A stretch of 64,000 bases of DNA from Synchiropus splendidus (lineage: Eukaryota > Chordata > Actinopteri > Syngnathiformes > Callionymidae): the NCBI RefSeq assembly GCF_027744825.2, contig NC_071343.1, forward strand, positions 13,622,866 through 13,686,865. Reading direction: 5' to 3'. Numbering within the stretch: the first letter of the stretch is position 1; every line of letters starts with the position of its first letter. The notes beneath the pieces were generated by a model. It had not been told where the DNA came from and ran no database searches. It worked only from the letters and a program-made list of their open reading frames with translations. This document shows positions 54,730 to 64,000 of this stretch, piece after piece. Position numbers and translations under genes: made by a program.

Positions 54730-57095
54730 TGTTGATATTTTTGACACTAGAGATGATCAGGCCTTTAGCTGGAGGTTTCCAAAGCCCCGCCCGCAGCCCA
54801 TAACCCCGCTCCATTCCCCTCCCCTCCTGACATGCAATGACGAACGACTGACTTAACAACTTGCGTTGTTAAAAAGAAGCTGGAAACATTTATTTGTAGA
54901 AAAATGACTTAATAAACAACAAACATCAGAGTCAAATAATGGCTGACAGAGATGAACTCAGTAGCTGTTGCCACAAAAGCACTTTCAGATCCAGGGGTCT
55001 CCTGGACAGTTGTTACTTGGCTGACACTGATTTATAAAAAACCCCAACATATTTTCAGAATGATTCTTTCCATGACTTCAAGCTAAGTGTCTACAGTTTA
55101 GTACTTTCATATATTGATGCAAGACAAGCATACAGTTGTATCATCTGTGAATCTGTGATGGTTTTCTAAACTTTCACTCATTTAAACAAATACATAAAGG
55201 GTTGCTGCTTGATTAAATAAATAAAACCACTAATTTCAATCAGATTCGACAAACTTACCGTGTTTGCAGAATATGATGAATGGTTAAGGTGACGGGTGAT
55301 ATTTGTGTACTACTTCTATTGAAGACGATTCCATTAATATTCATGCTGAGATGGAGCTCAATTGTGAGCAGATTTTGTGCCATATACCGAGTCTATGATC
55401 CGAGTTTCACATTATGTGAAAGATGTGTCACATCTATTCCAAAATAGAGCTCAGAAAATCACTATGTTCTGTCAAGAAGTGCATATTCGAGTGCATACGC
55501 TTCGCACATTTCTTGGCTTACTGCAGCTTGCGTACGGTTTCCCTGATTTAGCTCTTTGCATGACTTCCATCATCCGGCCTGTGATGTAATCCTCAAGTCA
55601 AGGAACCCAACTCCCCATGACTGTGCTGTGAAACACTCTCCAGGAAAACCAGGGACGGGATATAACCTCTGATTGAGCTCTGATGTGGTAATGAACAATG
55701 GCTTCACAAAAATGGAAACGGCAATGATTTCAACTCAAAGTGCAGGAAACAGAGGAAATTTGAATCAAACATCCTCTCGTTTCATGTTTTTAACAGTACC
55801 CCTGTGGTTCTTGCCTGTCGCTGAAAGAGCTGTTTACTTAAATATTGTAGTCCTTACTGGAATCTCGCAAAGACAACAAGCCAACCAAACGTTTCTTTTG
55901 ATGGATTTGGGTAAAAAATAAATGACTTTCTTTTCGTAGCCTTGTACGATCAAAGCGGTTTTCCTTCTTGCCGGGTTCTGCAAACAAGCGGAATGTGAGA
56001 AATGGGTGTCGCCCGAGTTACTTGAGGATAACATCCAGTTGGCTTTTTAAATTGGTTGCTCAATGCTGAATCTCTGTTCGCTGCAAATGACATGTTTTAG
56101 TAATGAACCCCTGATGGAAGAATTTGAATTACTCACTCGAGTTAAAGGGCTTGTTAGCGCTTCCCTGTTAGCTACAGGGGTTTAGCTTGCGCCGCACACA
56201 CACACACACACTCAAGACTGTTGAGTTTACATGCACGTCTCTTTGATGACACCATCTCTGAGAAACCTCTGATTTCTTCACCCTGCCACTTGAAGGGTCC
56301 ATTCCAAAGATAATGACACCTCAAATTTGTACTTGCGTAAACACACGGCATGTAAACACTGTAATTAAGACACTCCATGGGCCTGTTATAGTCTGCGTGC
56401 AAACCCTCGACAGACCTCAGTTGATGTGACAAGCTGGACAAAAGCACGGCTCCCAATGATGAACCAAACAATGCTGCATTGTTTCAAATGGACGGACAGA
56501 ATGTGTCATATTCACAACAGTGACTCACTGAAGCTGCTCTCAGGTTATTGTAACCAAATGTTGACCTAATATAGTTTGTCAATTCACCTTGGGTTAGATT
56601 ATAATGACAGTGTTTATCGTAAAGTCATTATTCATGATTTCTAGTGAAGAATGCTGGCGAAGAAACTGCTGAGGTTGGGAAAACGGGCAATGATGTTCCC
56701 TTGTGGCCTCATGTGAACATGGAGGGGGAGTTTTAACAGCACGCATGTTTTAGATAATATCATGTTGAAGAATTGTGTGACTATATACATATATCCACTG
56801 TTCTATACCAAAATAATGGAAATTTAAAAACAAGATTGAATGATGTAAAAGTGATGATCAAAGTTATTAATAAGGGTTATTGTGGAAAGAGGTAATAAAA
56901 TGCTGAATGAAAGGTACTTTCATAGTGAAAACACTCATTTGAAATACATAAATGATAAAAAAATATGCATCTCATTATTCTATATTATAATTGTATTGTA
57001 ATTTTCTTGATGACTATAAATATTTTAGAATGATCTAGTCATATTTTTGAGTAAAAATAAATATAATTGTGGGCATATTTTTCAAATAAAATGTT

Positions 57096-57242
57096 GTTCT
57101 TATTCAAACAACATTTTATTTGTTGTTTGAATAAGACAACAAATAAAATGTTGTCTTTTTGATTTAATCTAATCAGGACTAGATTAGATTAAATGGCCTT
57201 TATGTGTTTTGTATAAAGGCCATTTAATCTAATCTAGTCCTG
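57096..57242. repeat. Cluster of nested perfect inverted repeats
   Basis: 57174-57203 and 57213-57242 are exact 30-bp reverse complements with a 9-nt loop. Just left, 57160-57172 (ATTTAATCTAATC) is also complementary to part of the first arm, so alternative stems exist. Further left, GTTGTTCTTATTCAAACAAC pairs with GTTGTTTGAATAAGACAAC around a short AT loop, with one bulge. No coding capacity. Confidence 0.9.
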
Positions 57243-57249
57243 AAAGTCA

Positions 57250-60200
57250 AATTATGTTATGCCAACAAAATATTTTTACACAAGTGAAAAAAAACAAAAA
57301 ACAAAGGGGGAAAAATATAAAGCAAAAAGCAAAAATAAATAAATATATTCACAGTATATTAAGGAACCAGATAGAATGACACATTATTAAGATGACTCAA
57401 ATATAGATTAATATGGATCCGACAAGGGAATGTTTCGTAAAAAATAAATATTAGTCAAAAGACAATAAATTACATATATATGTTATATGCATATAATGTT
57501 ATATGCATGATAAATAAGAACATCATAACATATATGCCATCTCTTTGTCATTGAGAAAGAAATGATAAAAAATGTTTTGATTATCCTGCTTTTTTACCAT
57601 TGACCAAAAAACAATGGAAAATGTTTGCGGTCATTTAAAGGTAAAATTGAGGAAATGGTCAATAAAGTATTCAGAAAGGGAAACCTAAATGAGCATTTAG
57701 AGGAGTTTTGAGGACCGGAAAAGGAATGTAGCTCTAGGTCACAGTTACTCACTCACTGGTTTAGTGACCCCTGCTGTTGAGTTAAGCTGAAAAGAGATCT
57801 TTAAAATATCTTAAATCTCATTATTTAACAGATGGACATTGTACCTGCTAAAATCAGCCCCATTAGTTGTAATCAGATATTCCTCTTTACTGTATTAGTA
57901 GCAGTACTGTGGGGATTTTTGTTTTTTTTTTGGGACCTGCTGCAATAATAAACGAGGAACACAGGAAGCAGGACGTTCTCAGAGGGTCCTGGTACCCTTA
58001 GTCCTCTAATCTCTTCCTATCCCACGCAGTTTATGAAGTAATGGCCTTTCCAGACCCCTTGGAAAGAAAGTAGAGAAAAAAAGCTGGTGTTTACTGTGAG
58101 TGACCTCTCACCAAATTACCAGCTGTGGCTCTGGTGCTGTGTTTTGTCTTTGCTCATGGGATCACCCTCCCTGCCCCCTCTGGCGGCGCACTCTGCTCCG
58201 CCCCACTGGCTCTGACACATCTCCCTCGCTGCTCTTATCGCCTGTTTATACTGGGCGCACGCAATTGAGCTGGAAGTGTGAGGGTCCTGATGAAAGACAG
58301 GTGACCACTTATCCCCAAATGTTAGTAGACTTATTAGTTTAGTCAAAGGCACCTGTTGAGTCTGTCTGTCAGCTTGTCTATGAGGCAGGATATGTAAACT
58401 TGAAAGGGCAAATGAGAATTGAGCAGTATTTCCAGAGAAACAACTCAAATCTAACCCATAATTTGGTGACATTTCTGTTAGATGATTGTCTTTTTCCATA
58501 AACATATGGCAACCTATGCTAAAGTTTTCTTATTAATGTTGCAGCCTGAATGCTTCTGAAAGGTTTGGCTGAAGGAGGAACCATACACTATACAGAAAGG
58601 GAAGTGCAATGGCTCGGTTATGACACTGATCCCACCAGCTGCTGTCTTCAGGCAAAGTTTTTGTTAAGATGACGAGGCAGCAGACGAGACTCCAGGAGAG
58701 TTTTAGTCAAATCATTTTACAGACCTTGACACTGGATTTACATTTAGGATGATGGACTAGTTCCCCGAGAACCACTCTCATTCAGGAAAGACTGAACCTT
58801 GCATGCAGACATTTACACTTTTATTAGCCATATGGGATCTTAATCACTGAGTCAAATCAATGAGCACAATGCGGTGTACCAAGAATATTTTAGCATCTTG
58901 AAATGACATGAGCGGAGCTTTAAACATATCAATTGTAGTTGTGATGAGCTATTCCCAAATCTCAAGATGTTTGAATATTTAACATTTTAACTGAAGAAAA
59001 TCACTTTTGGAAAGTTCTGATCAAGGACAAGTATGGTGTGTCTTTAATAGCCGAATTGGACCTTGGAGATGTGACATGGTTATCTTCAGGTGGCATTTGT
59101 CAAGTTAAAATTGTGGAGGGTGAAGTTTAAGATAGAAATATATGCCATATTTATTTCCAGTCTTGTGGGCATGGCTGTTCCGAAGGTCAGAATCTAGGGT
59201 TATATGTCATGTTCCGTGTTTTCCCACGTTCTTTTATTTTGTTGTTGTCTGTTCGTTTTCTGTTTCTGTTTCCTTGTTTGTCTCCAGCTTCCCGATCGAC
59301 ATGGCTGGGATTGAGGTGCTGAAATCCATGTGATTTTGTTTCGCAAGTGAATCCCAGCCGGGTCGCTGGCCACGGGCGGTTAAAAAATGAATGTAAAAAA
59401 TATATATATAATCATTTAAACCATCTTATTATGTTTTTTTTTGTTACTCCATTGGTAAATATTGTGAAAACTCAGCAATGAGTCAAGTATTTAAGAGGAA
59501 TATCATTTATCATCCATTGTTTATCGTGATAAAGCCCTTCGGGTTCCACAGTGTCCTTGGAGTGGCTCACGGTTGCTAAAAAGTTGGTGACTGCTGTATA
59601 CTGGAACATTATGACATGGACCGCAGCTCGTCGCTGAGATGGGCGATTCTTGTTCCCTGGCCGCTATTATATGGAAGGTATAGCTTCACAATTGTACTTG
59701 CTGACCAAAGCGACTAGTCCTGGGATGCATTGCTGCATTTGTCTTATTAGAGTCAGGTGTAGTTTTTCATGTGTTTTCTTGCATGTGTAAGCTGCGTTTG
59801 AACTGGCCCTGTGTCTGATGTCATGTAATGCTGTCACCATGGAGACGGTTCTCACTCAAGTCCCTCCCACTAACACACCGGAAGTAGGTCTCAAATTAAT
59901 GTTGTGCTGACTTATCTTAACCAGAATTGGCATTGATTCGAGTCAAACAGGTTCAGCAACGACGCAAAAAAACTTGGCACAAATTCTTTTTTATTATTAT
60001 TATTTTTATTTTTACAAGAGGTTTAAATAAGTTGTGTGTCTTGTGCATTTTCAAATTGAGTTGTGGTATATTTGTAGATGTGGTACATTACAACTCTGTT
60101 GTGTGTAATGTGTGTCATCATTGTAGCAGTCCATCGCTTAGCTTTACAAACCATTTTTCACACTTGATTATCTATGGGTGACAGCAGCATCTTTATCTGT

Positions 60201-61610
60201 AAACATGTCCAGTCAAATCCAGTTGTTTGTCTTATCGGGCTGCCACCCTATTGCTCTTCTTTGCAGGAAAGAGCTAGAACACGAGGCTTTATCTGACTGG
60301 ATTCCAACATATTCCTCTCTAAAAATCTTTCACTGAAGTCATTTATAATAACTGGACTTCTCTGTTGGAATAATGTAACTTAATATATTTATCGTTGACC
60401 AAGGATGTTTTAGTTAAATGATTAATAACAGTAGTGGGCCGATGATGTGATTGTTGTTGAAATACTGCTGCTCTGAATCTCGCTGAAAGCCTTGCATCAC
60501 TGCACTTTTCACCTCTTTGTGTTTTCTTTGCTTGGGTCAAGCTTGAGTTTACTGTGAGAGATGGAGAGAGAACCTTCAGAATCTGCAAGCGAATCCAGTT
60601 TTGTGTTGCACGGCTTCCCTATTGATGTGGATCTTGGCAAATATGACCCATTCAAAAGGTGTCTGGAACGTCCATATGAAGTTTATTCAGGCAGGCTCTG
60701 TATTTTAAGGGCGGAGAGGCACACATGTCACAAACCGGTTGTAAACAGCTCGTTGTTTGAAAGTGTGCACCTCTTCAGTTGTGCCCCTGTCATTTCAGCT
60801 GACAGGTCACACGTCTTTTGACATTGTTCTTGAGTGAGTCAGTTCGGCAAGTGAGGTGTGGTTCTGAGCAGTTGACTCTTTATTATGAAAACCAAACACA
60901 CAGGAGGAAAACCTGATTAAGTTAGGGAGTGAGACACACTTCGCGTTTGTCTTGTAGAACCTTTAGGGAGTACAAGTGTAGACATTTTTCATTTTGTGCG
61001 TGAGCACACTGGTGTTGGCAGATGATTTAAACAAGTGGGAGAAAATGGTGTCAGTGCAAAGAGTCTTATAATCCTCACACAAAGGTAACTTCGACTGAAG
61101 ATATATTGATAGGCACTGACCACTGCTAACCAGGAACATGCTGATGGGTGCCATAAAATTACAGAACGTTTCAATTATTACTGAAACAAATCACCTAGAT
61201 GTTAATGATTGTTCGTGAGGACATTAGTCTTATTCATGTAGTTATTTGTTGAACACTTCATTGTGTCCAATTAGATGTCTAATAACATTAAGTGTATGAA
61301 TGGACACTCATATGTTTGGACAAATATGTGCTACTATTGCTGCACTCTACTATAATAATAGTGTCACAATTGCACAATAACCCTCTATTAATTCATGCAG
61401 GTGGTGCCATTTGATTATTAATAAACCAGTTCTTTTCTTGGGTTTTGTAGATGGGCGGGGTTCTAGTAATTATCGTTTTAATCATTACTATTTAATTACC
61501 TTTGTTTATTTATCCTTAAATAGTGAACCATTACTTGTTTATTAGCTGTGGGAGGAAACCAGAGTGCCTGAATAAAGCATACAGAAAGTGTTCGGCTCCT
61601 GGTAAGTTGG
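57250..61610. other. Non-coding spacer, no gene recognised
   Basis: AT-rich at 57250-57650. A GC-richer patch lies at 58120-58290. The open frame at 60561-60821 (starting MEREPSESASESS) has no recognised relative and no clear splice context. Confidence 0.45.
59205..59325 (+). mobile_element. LTR fragment related to the solo LTR at 3113-3805
   Basis: GTCATGTTCCGTGTTTTCCC with, 60 bp on, TTTCTGTTTCCTTGTTTGTC and TCCAGCTTCCCGA match the order and spacing of the first 100 bp of the solo LTR. The rest is missing. Confidence 0.5.
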
Positions 61611-61617
61611 ACTAGAG

Positions 61618-62426
61618 CAGGGGTGGCCAACCAGTCGGACGCTAGGAGCCACATTGTTTTACTGTGTTGCTGAAAAGAGCCACATCCTACAGATATGTAA
61701 GGCTCACCTGAACAGCTGGTCACGTGACTTAGCGGCAGTATAGTGGTTAAAGCACATCCCTGTGTGTCACAAGGTTGCTGCTTCGCTTCCGGCATATGTC
61801 TCTTGTGCATGTATTTTTAAAATTCATACATTTTAAAATCAGAATATCAAGTGGCGTAGATAGAAATGTGTGCGCCATTTATTTTACTTATCTTTATTTT
61901 TTTACATGTCTCATGTCACCAATAACATCACCCCAGTCTGTGTTATGTGAGCGACGCTGCAGACTGGACAGTCTCATCTTCACTCCACTGAATTAAACAG
62001 ACTTCACCACGATCAACGATGAATAATAGGTGAAACACATGCCATACGTTTATTTAGGGAATGACAAAGTGAAACGTGGAATTAGTTCATGTTAAATCGT
62101 GTTGATCGTGGATCTGATGACGGTCTTAGGACCGCGGCTCACATCGGCATTGAACGTGCTCTGAGCCGGGGGGCGGCGGCTTGGAGCACATGCGGCCAGG
62201 GTTATTGTTTATGTTCCAAAGTTAAACTCATGTCACAGTCTTTGAACAACATTTTGATATTTTGTTGCAATAGCTCTTACTTTTTCGTCTTATTTCCTGT
62301 ATAAACAATCATCTGAATAGAACTTGACCAAAATCGCAGCCAGTTCGTGGCTCATTCTGTAAAGAGCCGCATGAAAGTGGACAAAGAGCCGCATGCGGCT
62401 CGGAAGCCTCAGGTTGGCCAGGCCTG
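61618..62426. mobile_element. hAT-type non-autonomous DNA transposon
   Basis: Ends CAGGGGTGGCCAACC (left) and, on the opposite strand, CAGGCCTGGCCAACC (right) are inverted repeats with two mismatches. Both flanks carry the identical 8 bases GACTAGAG (61610-61617 and 62427-62434), the hAT hallmark. Subterminal AAGAGCCGCATG-like motifs recur at 62368, 62388 and, as AAGAGCCACAT, at 61675. 809 bp with no transposase. Confidence 0.85.
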
Positions 62427-62699
62427 GACTAGAGCCTTCTTAGTGTAACACTGACCTCTTTGCACTGTGCTGATATTGAGACAGTGTGTGTTCTGCCTGC
62501 ATTATTTCAGTCCATAGTAAAGCAGGCGAACAGGACCCCTCAGCTGGACTTGAACAGGAGACCTTCTCGCTGCATATTTCTCCACTAGCTGTAATTACTG
62601 CATTTGACAGATGAATTATTGTTCTAAACCACCTCTCTGGAATAAGATCGCATAATCTGAAGGAGAGTAACCCCCCACCCCTTTGCTTTGTCATAATAA

Positions 62700-62960
62700 A
62701 TTGGCCCGGTTGAGGTCAACAACCCAGCACGAGCCAAACCCTTGTGGTATGTCAGCCTGTGCACTGCCGCCTCAGTGGCTCCACCCACAGGTCCGTGTCT
62801 GCACAGTGAGGCAAAGCTGCTTACCTTTCTGCTCGTGGCCACGGGGGAGAACAGCGCGGCGTCCCGGGACACGGCAGACAGGATTTAAGTGAGGTGGGGG
62901 AGACGGATTCCTGGTGACATAGCTCAGCATTATCTCGCAGTCACATTTTAATCAGCGCTT
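62700..62960. promoter_or_regulatory. CpG-richer promoter-like block before a candidate first exon
   Basis: Contains GAACAGCGCGGCGTCCCGGG and neighbouring CpGs, in contrast with the flanks, and lies directly upstream of the ATG at 62967. Confidence 0.3.
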
Positions 62961-62966
62961 CTACTC

Positions 62967-63024
62967 ATGGGAGATAAACAAGTCTGTGGAAATGATTTGA
63001 GAGGAGTCGACGTCAGGCTGAGAG
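62967..63024 (+). CDS. Candidate first coding exon (MGDKQVCGNDLRG...)
   Basis: ATG followed by 18 sense codons and one extra base, ending AGAG|GTGAGT. The product start MGDKQVCGNDLRGVDVRLR is not recognised. It could be an alternative first exon of a gene whose body lies right of the window, or chance. Nothing downstream to 64000 confirms it. Confidence 0.25.
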
Positions 63025-63029
63025 GTGAG

Positions 63030-64000
63030 TTACATGTTAACTCAGTGTGAGCTGAAGCAGGTCTGGCACACCTGCTCTGCAAAATTTCTGAGTATTAAAT
63101 TTCACGGATGTCACAGGCATCTGCACTATTGATCATGCTTGTGAACCAAGTGTTTTAAATCAGGCAGCTGTTGAGTTGAAATATTCGCACTGCACTGTGG
63201 CGTGTTTGAACTTGCACTGTATAGCTGAAGATTTCTGTACAGTCCCTGCGAGCAGGAGGGCTTCTGAAACATGTTTTGTTTTAACAGCAACCCCCCAGAG
63301 ACCTCGGTATCACAACATCTGCTAGCATACCACTTCTGCTGTTGTGCACCCATCTGACTGTCCAGAAGCTGCTTCTGAGCCCCTCATTTCTAGATATATT
63401 GGATTAAAGATGCACCCAAAGGAATTTCTACTGGCTACTCGGTGAAACTGAATCGAAGTGTCTAAACATGCCAGCTGGAATTGGTGAGTGGAATGATGGG
63501 AGTGTAGCTATCTGAGGGGCGTTTTGATACATATCTTTAATCCAGCTGTTTTCCATCTCTGATTAGCAGGGTATATGAGCGATCAGCATTATTTCTCTAA
63601 ATGTTACAGCTTCTTTCAGCAGAGGATATTTGAAATATTGAAGGCATTTTGTTTGAGAAGGCGTGTCTAGTGTCAACATGGCTGTTCATTTAATTTAAAG
63701 TTTTTAGGAAGCCAGTATAGTAGCATTAAAAGAATGGAGCTAGAACCCTGAACCAAACGAAATATAGATCTCATCTTGATCATCTCATGCTACTCCTACT
63801 CTTAATTTGTTGCCAGGTTGAGGTAGCAACTGAGGATTCGCACAATCTCCCATCACCATGATGATTTTTGCACCAGTTGAATTGACCACTTTATGAGCTG
63901 AAAAGTGTCTGAATTCTGAATCGTGTTTTGGCGACAGAGTGTTTAACTCTGAAGCTGTGTGTTGGGGTTCAGTTTTCCATTTCATGTTCGCCTGGTTGAC
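63030..64000. other. Right end of window, nothing recognised
   Basis: No exon, repeat terminus or RNA gene identified. Confidence 0.5.

Larger units (their letters stand above)
51180..57090. other. Long non-coding stretch, intergenic or first intron
   Basis: No further exon recognised. Simple tracts: C9 near 51411, T20 near 51687 and the (AT)n listed separately. Open frames here are short and without family resemblance. Confidence 0.45.

Noticed and set aside
60561..60821. 86-codon open frame starting MEREPSESASESS
   Set aside because: Acidic/Ser-rich start looked like an N-terminus, but no donor follows in frame and the tail looks non-coding.

Overview
The window is vertebrate nuclear DNA, most likely from a ray-finned teleost with a fairly compact genome. 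The evidence is intron-rich genes with GT-AG splice sites, a gene order matching the vertebrate SCN locus, teleost-type LINE remnants and many short terminal-inverted-repeat elements. Vertebrate sodium-channel and IFT139 sequences, as I remember them, were used as the comparison. No species can be assigned.

Layout. (1) Positions 1-11283, minus strand: ttc21b (IFT139, an IFT-A subunit of the cilium). I could place 27 coding exons. They sum to exactly 1259 codons with every phase matching, and only about the last 55-60 codons fall left of the window. Just upstream of its start lie a YY1-like site and an RFX X-box. (2) About 11420-17500: intergenic sequence plus the probable 3' UTR of the channel gene. 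(3) 17501-36469, minus strand: a complete voltage-gated sodium channel alpha subunit gene of the Nav1.1-like (scn1la) type. It has 26 coding exons and encodes 1965 residues. It includes two non-canonical AT- introns and an unusual domain IV pore loop. (4) 36480-43582: intergenic sequence between the divergent channel and transporter genes, with scattered repeats. (5) 43583-48355, plus strand: a complete slc38a11 (SLC38/AAAP amino-acid transporter), 12 coding exons, 437 residues. (6) 48356-64000: mostly non-coding. It holds a 705-bp TA-flanked transposon, a CpG-rich block with one or two candidate first exons (possibly cobll1, by position), a cluster of perfect inverted repeats, an 809-bp hAT-type element with an 8-bp target duplication, and a second CpG-rich candidate first exon.

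The three genes do not form a functional pathway. They sit together by ancient synteny (TTC21B, SCN and SLC38A11 are also neighbours on human 2q24). Here a single channel gene lies between the two markers, which resembles the state before the tetrapod SCN tandem duplications. Most other structure is transposon-derived: at least six TIR element insertions, a solo LTR nested in a LINE, and several LINE 3' fragments, mainly in introns and spacers.
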